Shown: positions 1 through 8,642 of the stretch, in pieces
Layout: every line of letters starts with the position of its first letter
How positions within the stretch are numbered: the first letter of the stretch is position 1
NCBI RefSeq assembly: GCF_000702445.1
Contig: NZ_JNIF01000004.1
Span: 930,001 to 994,000 of the forward strand
Direction of reading: 5' to 3'
DNA length: 64,000 bases
DNA from: Bryobacter aggregatus MPL3
GTDB taxonomy: Bacteria > Acidobacteriota > Terriglobia > Bryobacterales > Bryobacteraceae
Translations under genes and position numbers: made by a program
Notes under the pieces: generated by a model
What the model was told of the DNA's origin: nothing
Database searches by the model: none
The model's input: the letters and a program-made list of their open reading frames with translations, nothing else

Positions 1-1661
1 AAATTGCCCTTGAGTGCGGAACGGGCCGATTCCTGTTTGCCTTCATGCACCGCCTTGATGCCGTTGAAGTAAAGCTCGAAACCATCTTTCTTGCTCCGGC
101 TTCCGTCATAGGTAAACGCGACGTGATACCAGCCGCCCGCCGTCATCTTCGCACCGTTGCCGCCCCGGGCGACGATCGATTCGCCGTTGTCGCCAATCAA
201 GCGCAACAACGGTTGGCGACCCTGGATGTCCAGGCTCCAGCCACGGATATTTTTGCTCTCTTTCTCCATCGAATTGGTTTGTGAGAGGATGGTCCAGTTT
301 TCATCAGGCTTCGGGTAGTAGACCCAGGCAGCAATGGTGAAAGGCTTGTCGGGATCGATCAGTTGGAAGCGCGGAATCTCTTTGAGCCCACCTTCCGCCG
401 GGAACTCAATCTGTTCGAGAGCCCATTCCGGTTTGAAGGACTTGGGCAACTCCAGCTTTGCGCCCGCTTGGGGAGACAGATGATCGGCACGTTCGCCAAG
501 CTTGCCGCGCAGGGCAATCATCTGGTGATCGAGAGTCGCCCAACGCGATTCATCCTGCTTGGCGGGGAGGAAAATCACTGGTGGGGTATCGCTGATATTG
601 CCATCGAGCGGCTTCTGCTCGGTATTACGGAAGAAGGCCGCCATTGAATAGAAGTCCTTCTGAGTGATGGGGTCAAACTTGTGATCGTGGCAAGTGGCGC
701 AGCCGACGGTGAGGCCCATAAAGACGGTGCTCGTGGTGTCGACACGATCCTTCGCGTACATCACCGCGACTTCATCTTCAATCACTCCTCCCTCATTGGT
801 GGTGACATTGTTGCGATGGAAGCCGGAGGCGATCAACTGCTCCTTTGTCGGATTCGGCAACAGGTCGCCGGCAATCTGATCGCGAACAAAGTTGTCGAAA
901 GACTGGTTCCGGTTGAAGGCTTGGATCACCCAGTCGCGGTAAAGCCAGATCTCGCGATAGTTATCGATGTGCAGGCCGTGCGTGTCGGCATAGCGAGCGG
1001 CGTCGAGCCAGTAACGCCCGCGATGCTCGCCGTAATGCGGAGAAGCGAGCATCTGATCCACATAACGTTCCCAGGCTCCGGGTTGTTGGTCTTTAAGAAA
1101 GGACTGGACTGCGGCTTCCGACGGCGGCAGTCCTGTCGCGTCCAGGGCCGCACGGCGGGCTAAGGTTCGGCGATCGGCTTGGGCCGAGGGCGTGAGACCT
1201 TCTTTTTCGAGACGTGCGAGAATAAAGTGATCGATCTCATTCGTCGGCCACGCAGTTTGTTTCACGGTTGGCAACGGAGATTTGACGGGGGTCAGAAAAG
1301 CCCAATGCTCCTGCCAGTCGGCACCCTGATCGATCCAACGTTTGAGAACGTCGATCTGCGCCGCCGTCAAATTTTTGTGAGAGGCCGGAGGCGGCATTCG
1401 AAGCGCTGTTTTCTCGTGCAGGATTCTTTTTAGAATCAGACTATTGGCAGAATCGCCCGCAACGATCGGCGTGCCATTCTTTCGTGCTCGAAATGCTTCA
1501 GACTTAACGTCAAGACGAAGTCCCGCCATGCGCGTCTCTTTATCAGGGCCATGGCAATGGAAACAGGAATCGCTTAGAATAGGACGCACTTCCCGCCGGA
1601 AATCAACGTGTTCTGTGGCAAAAACAACGAGGCCCGATAAGAGTAATAGCGAGAGCTTCAT
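1..1661 (-). CDS. PSCyt1/DUF1549 cytochrome-type protein with LamG-like region, 3' end cut by window edge
   Basis: The ATG at 1661 opens a frame that runs unbroken off the window start (about 553 residues seen). A short signal peptide (residues 1-16) precedes a planctomycete-type cytochrome c domain with a CxxCH heme site (C33-H37, CFHCH). A DUF1549 domain follows, carrying a second motif, CATCHDHK, near residue 321. The last 150 or so visible residues read like a concanavalin/LamG fold (for example GWSLDIQG and WYHVAFTYDG), a common insert in this family; a DUF1553 domain is expected beyond the edge. These proteins are envelope proteins of unknown function, usually encoded next to a DUF1501 protein, which here would lie outside the window. 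It is divergent from mltD across 54 bp. Family assignment is secure; function is not. Confidence 0.9.
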   Translation of the reverse strand, partial: MKLSLLLLSGLVVFATEHVDFRREVRPILSDSCFHCHGPDKETRMAGLRLDVKSEAFRARKNGTPIVAGDSANSLILKRILHEKTALRMPPPASHKNLTAAQIDVLKRWIDQGADWQEHWAFLTPVKSPLPTVKQTAWPTNEIDHFILARLEKEGLTPSAQADRRTLARRAALDATGLPPSEAAVQSFLKDQQPGAWERYVDQMLASPHYGEHRGRYWLDAARYADTHGLHIDNYREIWLYRDWVIQAFNRNQSFDNFVRDQIAGDLLPNPTKEQLIASGFHRNNVTTNEGGVIEDEVAVMYAKDRVDTTSTVFMGLTVGCATCHDHKFDPITQKDFYSMAAFFRNTEQKPLDGNISDTPPVIFLPAKQDESRWATLDHQMIALRGKLGERADHLSPQAGAKLELPKSFKPEWALEQIEFPAEGGLKEIPRFQLIDPDKPFTIAAWVYYPKPDENWTILSQTNSMEKESKNIRGWSLDIQGRQPLLRLIGDNGESIVARGGNGAKMTAGGWYHVAFTYDGSRSKKDGFELYFNGIKAVHEGKQESARSALKGN

Positions 1662-1715
1662 GTATCCCGTCATCTTATCGCGCTTAAATTCCGTAGACTG
1701 TAGGTATTCCAAACG

Positions 1716-3230
1716 ATGAAGGTTTTGCTCGCTCTCCTCACTGCGACTCTCGCATTCGGCGATACGAAAATTGCAAATCATCCCCGTGTCCGCGAGGCCG
1801 AGCGTCTGGTGAGCGAGGGGCGTTCTGCCGTTTCTGCAGGGAATCCTGCGGAGGCTCGCAATTTTTTCGATCGGGCCATCGACCACCTGCTCGAAGCGCC
1901 GGCTGAAGATCCGGATCGGGAATCGCTCGACCGTTATATCCAGAACCTGGCGGCGAAGATCTACGCGATTGATCTTGAATCGCTGGGTGCCGCACGGAAT
2001 CTCGACGATGTCCGCTTTGACAAGAGTCCGCTCGATGACATTCGCGAACTCACTTTCCCCGTCGATCCGCGCATGAAGTCAAAGGTGCAACAGGAGTTGC
2101 AAGCTACCTCGTCACAATTGCCGCTTGTTGTGAACGACACCGTTCTCGGCTTCATCAACTACTTTGCCAATGGCAGAGGCCGCAGGACGCTCGAGTATGC
2201 GCTGAAGCGCTCGGGCAAGTACCGGCCGATGATCTTCCGCGTGCTCGCGGAAGAGGGTGTTCCTGCCGAATTGATCTATCTGGCACAAGCCGAATCGGGC
2301 TTCATGCCGCGCGCCGTCTCCTATAAGGCTGCCGTGGGAATGTGGCAGTTCATTCAGGACACTGGTAAGCTCTACGGCTTGGCGCAGACGGCCTGGACCG
2401 ACGATCGTCTCGATCCCGAACGCGCCACGCGCGCCGCGGCCAAGCATCTTCGCGATCTCTACGAGCAATTGGGCGACTGGCATCTGGCGCTCGCTGCTTA
2501 CAACTGTGGTCCGGGTTGCGTCGACCGGGCTGTACAAAAGACAGCCTTCGCCGACTACTGGGAACTTCGCAATCGCCACGCGGTGCCGATTGAAACTACC
2601 AACTACGTCCCGATCATCCTCGCGCTGACGATCATCATGAAAAACCCGGTCGACTATGGGCTTGGCGATCTGGAGATGGACGCGCCGATCGAGTACGACA
2701 CGATCGAAGTCTATGCGAATACCAGTCTGCAGTTGGCTGCCGATGCGGCGCAGGTCCCCGTGACGACGTTGCAGGACATGAATCCAGCGGTGCTCCACAA
2801 TATGGTGCCGCAGGGCTATTTTCTCCGCGTGCCGAAGAACAGCGCCGCCGACGTGGTTGCCGCGCTCGAACGCGTTCCAACCGACAAACGCAACTCCTGG
2901 CGATTGCACCGCGTACAGAGTGGCGACACGGCGCAAAGCATTGCGCGGCAATACCAGTCGAACCCGGCACTTTTGGAAGAAGCGAATCCGTCGCTGGAGC
3001 CCGCCAGCTTCGCAGTGGTTCCGCTCACCGTAGCAGCTCCCAAGCCCACCCGAGTCGTGATGCGCCGCACTACAGCTCCAAAAACAGCTCCCAAAGCGGC
3101 CCCGGCTGCCCGCCACACGAAGCTTCCCACGAAAGCCAGCGCCCTAAAAGCTCCGGTTGTCAGTACTAAAAAAACGATTCACCCGCCATCCGTAAAGAGG
3201 CCGAGCAAACCAAGCAGCTCCAAACGCTAG
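1716..3230 (+). CDS. mltD: Membrane-bound lytic murein transglycosylase D-like (SLT + LysM)
   Basis: Encodes 504 aa. A signal peptide (residues 1-15) is followed by a helical N-terminal region and a lytic transglycosylase SLT domain at about 175-300. The catalytic glutamate is E193 in the motif AQAESGFMP, followed by YKAAVGMWQFI and the AAYNCGPG motif typical of the family. Two LysM-like peptidoglycan-binding segments lie near 328-375 and 395-430 (HRVQSGDTAQSIA). The C-terminus is a basic Lys/Pro/Ala-rich tail of about 60 residues. The enzyme cleaves the glycan strand of peptidoglycan to give 1,6-anhydromuropeptides in the periplasm. There is no lipobox, so it may be soluble or wall-bound rather than a lipoprotein as in E. 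coli. It is convergent with the next gene, with 3 bp between the stops. Confidence 0.9.
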   Translation: MKVLLALLTATLAFGDTKIANHPRVREAERLVSEGRSAVSAGNPAEARNFFDRAIDHLLEAPAEDPDRESLDRYIQNLAAKIYAIDLESLGAARNLDDVRFDKSPLDDIRELTFPVDPRMKSKVQQELQATSSQLPLVVNDTVLGFINYFANGRGRRTLEYALKRSGKYRPMIFRVLAEEGVPAELIYLAQAESGFMPRAVSYKAAVGMWQFIQDTGKLYGLAQTAWTDDRLDPERATRAAAKHLRDLYEQLGDWHLALAAYNCGPGCVDRAVQKTAFADYWELRNRHAVPIETTNYVPIILALTIIMKNPVDYGLGDLEMDAPIEYDTIEVYANTSLQLAADAAQVPVTTLQDMNPAVLHNMVPQGYFLRVPKNSAADVVAALERVPTDKRNSWRLHRVQSGDTAQSIARQYQSNPALLEEANPSLEPASFAVVPLTVAAPKPTRVVMRRTTAPKTAPKAAPAARHTKLPTKASALKAPVVSTKKTIHPPSVKRPSKPSSSKR

Positions 3231-3233
3231 CTG

Positions 3234-4835
3234 CTATTGGTGCGCTTTCGGGTCGAGCTCGACCATGCGGCTTCCGTGACTGGGACCCAGGCTGAATCGT
3301 AATGATTCAATGCCTCGTCCGTCCGCCTTGGGGTTCTGATAGAGTTCGATGAACTTTCCCTGCACCGCCCGGCGGCTGAGCAATGTGAAGTTCGCTGCCG
3401 CCACTCTTCGCAGCCGGGTCGTTTCGGCCCGTCTGGACCAATCGTCAATCAGCACGTAGGTCACCGGAATTTTCTGGAGTTCCTCGAGCAAGGCCTGATC
3501 CTCGGGGAACAGCTCCCGGTAATTCTGCCCATTCCAGTCCTGCTCGCTGAGGAACTTCGTTCCGCGGATCGTGGCGTTGCGACGGCGTGGATCTTGAATC
3601 AGCTCATGGACCAGAACCGCTCCTTCACCAATCGAATCGCTCAACACAAGCAATGCTCTGGGGCTCTGCGAAGCAGGAATGTCGAGAAGAATCTCCTTGT
3701 ACCCATCCCGCGGCTTGGCGTTGAACTCCTGTAAGGGGAGGAAACAAAGCAGCAGGCACGCCAGGAGCACAGGAACAGCAAATGGTTTTCTGAGAGAAGC
3801 GAGCGCGATGGCCCCTTGGCACGCCAGAATCAGCAGGAAGGGGACCACTGGCAACAGAACGCGATCTTCAAAGGACAAGCCACTCAAAACCAAGAAGGCA
3901 ATCATGGAGACTGCAAATGCCGCTGCCATCGCCCATCGCAACTTGTGTGCGCCCTCTCGCAGGCGAAATCCTGCCAATAAGCCGATGGCAGAGAGTGCCC
4001 AAGCCGCCGGAGGCAATACAGGAAGCAGTCCCGCAACAAACATCTGAAACCTGCGCGCAATGACCCCTGTTTGCAAAACAGCTTGCGCACTACCAGTCGG
4101 ATACCCAGATTCCGTCGATTGGGCATACACGTAGAAGGGGGCGGCAAGGAGAACAACCAGCACGCCGCTGATCCAATACCAACGATCGAGATAAATACGC
4201 CAGCGCCCCGCCAACAAGGGAGCCAGGCCAACGGCAAGCAGAATCACCCAGGCATTTCCTTTGGTGAGAATGGCCGCACTGGCAACCAGTGAGAAGAGGA
4301 AGAGGTCGGCCCGCCGGTACTTCTCGAAATAGCGGACCCAGAAAAACAAGGCGGCCATGCTTAGAAACGCCACCATCGCGTCGGAGAGGACTTCACTCGC
4401 TCCGATGCGAAACACGTTGAGATTGAGCAGCACGGCACACACCGCGAAGGCTGCCGTCCATCCCAGGTCCCGGCGCGCCCACCAGAACGTGCCTGCCATC
4501 AAGAGCAGCGCAGTGAGCATCACAAGGGCTCTGGCACTCGAGACCGTCTCTCCCGCAATGCCAAACCAAACGGCTTCTACCAGGTAATAGAACGGTGGCC
4601 AATGACCGATCGCGACCTTCGGATAATGCACATAGAACTCGGATGCAAAGGCAACCGGGTTCGTTCCCGCTCCGCCACGGAGATAGTCGGCCACCATCAC
4701 ACCCGAAGTGAAGTGTGCCGCCTCATCGGGATGAGTGGCCAAGTCTTTGCCCCAGGTACGGGTTTCCAGTTGTAGGAGCTGCCACGCTCCAAAAAGAATC
4801 CAGGCCAGAATGACGCAGCGAAGAACCAGCTTCAT
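3234..4835 (-). CDS. GT-C fold (ArnT/PMT-like, GT39 family) membrane glycosyltransferase
   Basis: Encodes 533 aa with about ten predicted membrane helices over the first 370 residues and a soluble C-terminal region. After the first helix comes an acidic loop with HPDEAAH, the position where ArnT/dolichyl-P-mannose transferases carry their catalytic aspartate. It probably moves a sugar from a polyprenyl-phosphate donor to an extracytoplasmic acceptor; donor and acceptor cannot be read from sequence. Its ATG overlaps the stop of the DUF1501 gene by 4 bp (4832-4835), so it should be translationally coupled and transcribed with the cytochrome/DUF1501 pair. A glycosyltransferase in that operon is unusual enough to suggest that the exported proteins or their substrate are glycosylated; this is inference. 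Confidence 0.75.
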   Translation of the reverse strand: MKLVLRCVILAWILFGAWQLLQLETRTWGKDLATHPDEAAHFTSGVMVADYLRGGAGTNPVAFASEFYVHYPKVAIGHWPPFYYLVEAVWFGIAGETVSSARALVMLTALLLMAGTFWWARRDLGWTAAFAVCAVLLNLNVFRIGASEVLSDAMVAFLSMAALFFWVRYFEKYRRADLFLFSLVASAAILTKGNAWVILLAVGLAPLLAGRWRIYLDRWYWISGVLVVLLAAPFYVYAQSTESGYPTGSAQAVLQTGVIARRFQMFVAGLLPVLPPAAWALSAIGLLAGFRLREGAHKLRWAMAAAFAVSMIAFLVLSGLSFEDRVLLPVVPFLLILACQGAIALASLRKPFAVPVLLACLLLCFLPLQEFNAKPRDGYKEILLDIPASQSPRALLVLSDSIGEGAVLVHELIQDPRRRNATIRGTKFLSEQDWNGQNYRELFPEDQALLEELQKIPVTYVLIDDWSRRAETTRLRRVAAANFTLLSRRAVQGKFIELYQNPKADGRGIESLRFSLGPSHGSRMVELDPKAHQ

Positions 4836-6208
4836 GAACTCTTCAGGAGCCAGTCCGTAAACTCTCCCTCTCCATGGACGTCGGTCAATCGTTGATCGCG
4901 GCCCTGGAAGCGGTATGTGACTTTCGTATGATCCAGCCCCAGCAGACGGAAGATCGTTGCATGCATGTCATGAACGCTCTTGCGTTCTTCGACGGCGCGC
5001 AATCCAAATTCATCGGTGGCGCCGAGCGCACGGCCGCCCTGGATGCCCGCCCCGGCCATCCACATCGAAAAGCCATAGGGATGGTGATCGCGGCCATTCT
5101 TTCCTTCCGCAAGCGGTGTCCGGCCAAACTCGGTCGACCAGACGACCAGCGTCGAACTGAGCAATCCGCGTCCTTCCAAGTCGGCGAGCAAACCGGCAAT
5201 CGGCAAATCGCTCTTCTTCGCCATCTTGTTGTGGCTACCCAACAGATCGTTGTGGGCATCGTCCCAGTCGTCTCCGAGATTGGTTCCGGAGTAGAGCTGC
5301 ACGAAGCGCACGCCACGCTCCACCAGCCGGCGCGCGAGCAGACACTTCCGGCCGAAGTCATCGGTCATTGCTTCTCCAATGCCATACAGCTTGCGAGTGG
5401 CATCGGACTCCGTCGAAAGATCCACCACATCGGGAGCCTCCGACTGCATGCGATAAGCAAGCTCGTAGGAGGAGATGCGCGCATCGAGCGTCGTGTCTTC
5501 CTCGCGGCTGGCATAATGCTTCTTATTCATGCGCGTGATGAGGTCCAGCGTCTCGCGCTGCGACACATCGGAGACCCCGTCCGGAGAAGCGAGATGCAGC
5601 ACCGGACTCTTGCCGGTACGGAACACCGTGCCCTGATACACCGCGGGTAGAAATCCGCTTCCGTAAGCTCCTGATCCGCTTTTCATCGCTCCATCGCTCA
5701 TCACCACAAAGCTCGGAAGATTCCGGTTCTCACTGCCCAGTCCGTAGACCGACCAGGCGCCGAGCGACGGCTTGCCAGGAAACTGGCTGCCGCTTGCTCT
5801 CAAATAAATAGCCGGGGCATGATCGAAGGCATCGCCATAACAACTGCGAACGACAGCGAGTTTATCAGCGTGCTTGCGGATCTCCGGAAACAGATCGCTG
5901 ATCTCCAGGCCACTCTTCCCACCACGCTGAAAATTCCAGGGGCTTCCGCGCATCAGCGCTTTCCGGAAGTCGATGCGGCTGGTGATGAGACCCTCTCCGA
6001 CACTGCCGGGCAGTGGCTGCCCGCTCAGCCGGGTCAGTGTCGGTTTGGGGTCGAAGGTATCCACCTGGCTGACTCCGCCGTGCATGAAGAGAAAGATGAC
6101 GTTCTTCGCCCGCGCCTGTTCAGCCGCGCGTGAAATCATACTTGCAAAGGCCAGGCTTCCAAAACCCTTGCCCGCATTCAAAAAGAATTTTCGTCTCGAT
6201 GATTCCAT
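4832..6208 (-). CDS. DUF1501 (sulfatase-fold) protein with Tat signal
   Basis: The start is taken at the ATG at 6208 (458 aa), because GGAG lies 7 nt upstream and the frame then opens with a Tat-type leader (SSRRKFFLNAGKGFGSLAFA). An upstream in-frame ATG at 6235 would overlap the previous gene. DUF1501 proteins have an alkaline-phosphatase/sulfatase-like fold. Characteristic pieces here are FLFMHGGVSQVDTFDPKP, the VRFVQLYSG block, WSTEFGRTP and the late DHHPYGFSMWMAG block. Function is not established; they are nearly always encoded immediately downstream of a PSCyt/DUF1549/DUF1553 gene, as here (4 bp gap). Export before or after cofactor folding by Tat is likely. The stop overlaps the start of the glycosyltransferase gene. 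Confidence 0.9.
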   Translation of the reverse strand: MESSRRKFFLNAGKGFGSLAFASMISRAAEQARAKNVIFLFMHGGVSQVDTFDPKPTLTRLSGQPLPGSVGEGLITSRIDFRKALMRGSPWNFQRGGKSGLEISDLFPEIRKHADKLAVVRSCYGDAFDHAPAIYLRASGSQFPGKPSLGAWSVYGLGSENRNLPSFVVMSDGAMKSGSGAYGSGFLPAVYQGTVFRTGKSPVLHLASPDGVSDVSQRETLDLITRMNKKHYASREEDTTLDARISSYELAYRMQSEAPDVVDLSTESDATRKLYGIGEAMTDDFGRKCLLARRLVERGVRFVQLYSGTNLGDDWDDAHNDLLGSHNKMAKKSDLPIAGLLADLEGRGLLSSTLVVWSTEFGRTPLAEGKNGRDHHPYGFSMWMAGAGIQGGRALGATDEFGLRAVEERKSVHDMHATIFRLLGLDHTKVTYRFQGRDQRLTDVHGEGEFTDWLLKSS

Positions 6209-6212
6209 GTCT

Positions 6213-8603
6213 TTACTCCACATAAAGAAACTCATTCGTATTCAATAAACCACGCACCAACTCGCGCTGCGCTGCCGGCGCGCTCCCCAGCAACGCGGTT
6301 TGCTTTGTCACAAACTCCCGCGCCATCGCCACTTCTTCAGGACTCGGCGGCCGCTGCAGCACCGCTTTCCAGATCGCTTCAGGATCGCCCTTCGCAGACA
6401 GAGCCAATGCGTTTGCCTGGTCCACCGTAAACTTCGAATTCAACAGGCTCAAGCTCTGCGTCGAAGTGGTCGAGCTCTCCCGGCGAGAGCAACTCAACAC
6501 GCCATCAGGGCTATCAAAGACTTCCAGCATCGGCATCCGGTACGTCCTCTTTACCAGCATATAGACCGATCGCCGGGTGTGCTCTTCACGATCGGAACTC
6601 ACCGGCCACGCGCTGCCCGGCGGTTGGCTCATGCCATACAGTTCTTCCGCCGCCAGTTCCGGCACCACGGGACGTCCATACATTTTCGGATTCAGCGTGC
6701 CGCTGGCCTGCAGCACCGCGTCGCGGATCTCTTCCGCCTCCAGACGCCGCCGCGTGAAGTGCGACAAATACTGGTTCTCCGGATCCTTGTCGCGAACGCC
6801 AGGAGCAATCGCTGCCACCTGCCGGTAGGTGGCAGACAACAGAATCATGCGATGCAGCTTCTTGACGCTCCAGCCGTCGTCGACAAAGCGCTTGGCCAGA
6901 TAGTCGAGCAATTCCGGATGGCTCGGCGCGGAGCCGCGTGCGCCATAATCGCTCGAACTCGCGACAATGCCACGGCCGAAATGATACTGCCAGACGCGAT
7001 TCACCATCACGCGGGCCGTTAGCGGATTCGATGGCCTTGCAATCCATTCGGCCAGGGCCGCACGCCGGCGCGTGGTGAGCGAATCGAGAGGTGGCGGGGC
7101 AATGGCGCCTCCTCCCAGAGCCGTGAGGAAGCCGGGCTGTACTTCTTCTCCATAAGGAGTTCCCTTGCCTGGGACATAAGTTTTGGGAGCCTCGCGGCCC
7201 ACGTCGGTGACGCCAGGAGAAAAAGGTCCGGGCGCATAGCTCCCAAACTGCGACAACAGCCGCTTCTTCAAATGCTCCAACTTGGCCTGATCGGCATCGT
7301 TCAATACGGCCCAGATCTGGTCGTCGGAAGGATTGATCTTTTTGAAATTTGCTTCGTAGATGGCCTTTTGTTCCGGCGTCCGCTTCTCTTCCTCGGCGGC
7401 AAAGGCGGCCTGGAATTCCGGGCTGAGCTTTGCCAGCCGTTCCTTGCGCAGACGCTCATAATAGGGCTTCTTCAGCCGCGCCAGCTCGGAGCCGATGTCG
7501 AACAATTTGAAGTTGCGGCCCACCTCGTTCAGATCGTATCCGCGCGCATTGTTGTAATGCAGAAAGACCCGCGACTTCTGGAAGGGCGCAAAGACGGCCT
7601 GCAGCCGGTAGTAGTCCTTCTGCGGGATCGGATCGTATTTATGGTCATGGCAGCGGGCGCAGCCGACTGTGAGGCCAAGAAAGACGCCGGCGGTGGTATC
7701 GGTGAAGTCGGTCAGACTTTCCACCCGGTTGATGTCTTCCACCTTGTACAGCATGTCGCGATTCGCGCCCACTGCAAAGTATCCGGTCCCTTGCTGTTGG
7801 GCGGGATCTTCAAACAACTCATCTCCAGCGATCTGCTCCTTAACGAACTGATCGTAGGGCTTATCGGCATTGAAGCTGTCGATGACATAGTCGCGGTAGC
7901 GCCAGGCGTACAACGTAAAAGGATCCTGCTCAAAGCCCGCCGTATCGCCATAGCGAACCAGGTCCAGCCAGTGCTTACCCCACTTTTCGCCATAGTGCTT
8001 CGAGGCCAGCAAGCGGTCTACCAGCCGCTCGTAGGCGTCGCTGCTCTTATCAGCGCGAAAGGCTTCCACTTCCGCCATCGTCGGCGGCAGACCAGTCAAG
8101 TCATAAGTCAGGCGGCGAATCAGCGTAGGCCGGTCTGCCTCTGCGGACGGCTGCAATTGTTTCTCGCGTAACTTGGCGAGAATAAATCGATCAACATCAT
8201 TGCGGGCCCAGCTACCTTCCACCACTGGCGGCGCGACATTTTTGACCGGCTCAAAGGACCACCACTTGGGGGCCGCAGCCTTCGACTCACTTTTCTCGGG
8301 CCACTTGGCGCCTTGTTTGATCCAATCCCGAATCACGGCCAAGTCCGCATCTTTCAGCTTGCCGGTCGGAGGCATCATCGCCCGGCCCTTGCCGCTCATC
8401 ATCACCCAAAGACGGCTCTCCTCCACCTTGCCGGGCACAATGATTCCGTCGGCAAGATCTCCCTGCTGATCCAGACGCAATCCCGCCATCGCGCTGCTCC
8501 CATGGCACGAGTAACAGTTTTGACTCAGAATCGCTTCGGCACGCCGGGGCAAATCAGAATCAGCGGCAAACACAGCCGTCGCGAGGATTAGGATTCTCCA
8601 CAT
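6213..8603 (-). CDS. PSCyt1 + DUF1549 + DUF1553 cytochrome-type protein
   Basis: Full-length 796-aa member. A signal peptide (1-13) precedes a planctomycete-type cytochrome domain with heme motif C30-H34 (CYSCH). DUF1549 at about 125-330 contains CARCHDHKYDPIPQKDYY, and DUF1553 fills the C-terminal 260 residues (TARVMVNRVWQYHFGRGIV and SLSLLNSKFTVDQANAL). Two CxxCH sites suggest c-type heme attachment in the periplasm, so a redox role is plausible but unproven. First gene of an operon with the DUF1501 and GT39-like genes. It is divergent from the CocE hydrolase gene across 39 bp that hold a perfect 17-bp palindrome. The family is expanded in Planctomycetes, Verrucomicrobia and Acidobacteria. 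Confidence 0.92.
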   Translation of the reverse strand: MWRILILATAVFAADSDLPRRAEAILSQNCYSCHGSSAMAGLRLDQQGDLADGIIVPGKVEESRLWVMMSGKGRAMMPPTGKLKDADLAVIRDWIKQGAKWPEKSESKAAAPKWWSFEPVKNVAPPVVEGSWARNDVDRFILAKLREKQLQPSAEADRPTLIRRLTYDLTGLPPTMAEVEAFRADKSSDAYERLVDRLLASKHYGEKWGKHWLDLVRYGDTAGFEQDPFTLYAWRYRDYVIDSFNADKPYDQFVKEQIAGDELFEDPAQQQGTGYFAVGANRDMLYKVEDINRVESLTDFTDTTAGVFLGLTVGCARCHDHKYDPIPQKDYYRLQAVFAPFQKSRVFLHYNNARGYDLNEVGRNFKLFDIGSELARLKKPYYERLRKERLAKLSPEFQAAFAAEEEKRTPEQKAIYEANFKKINPSDDQIWAVLNDADQAKLEHLKKRLLSQFGSYAPGPFSPGVTDVGREAPKTYVPGKGTPYGEEVQPGFLTALGGGAIAPPPLDSLTTRRRAALAEWIARPSNPLTARVMVNRVWQYHFGRGIVASSSDYGARGSAPSHPELLDYLAKRFVDDGWSVKKLHRMILLSATYRQVAAIAPGVRDKDPENQYLSHFTRRRLEAEEIRDAVLQASGTLNPKMYGRPVVPELAAEELYGMSQPPGSAWPVSSDREEHTRRSVYMLVKRTYRMPMLEVFDSPDGVLSCSRRESSTTSTQSLSLLNSKFTVDQANALALSAKGDPEAIWKAVLQRPPSPEEVAMAREFVTKQTALLGSAPAAQRELVRGLLNTNEFLYVE

Positions 8604-8613
8604 ATTGCTATGT

Positions 8614-8630
8614 CGATTCTATTAGAATCG
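8614..8630. promoter_or_regulatory. 17-bp perfect palindrome between divergent genes, symmetric -10 boxes
   Basis: The sequence CGATTCTATTAGAATCG is an 8-1-8 perfect inverted repeat in the 39-bp gap between the cytochrome gene (start 8603) and the CocE gene (start 8643). It offers TAGAAT on both strands (8616-8621 minus, 8623-8628 plus), 12 and 14 nt before the two start codons. It can therefore be a pair of back-to-back -10 elements, an operator for a dimeric regulator, or both. Confidence 0.55.
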
Positions 8631-8642
8631 AACGAAGCCGCG

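Noticed and set aside
1422-1437. Inverted repeat GATTCT-TTTT-AGAATC similar to the intergenic palindromes
   Set aside because: It lies well inside the coding region of the cytochrome-type gene with a 4-nt spacer, so it is probably chance.
2112-3116. 334-codon open frame on the minus strand
   Set aside because: It is antisense to mltD, whose SLT and LysM motifs are clear; its translation is Arg/His-rich without recognisable domains.
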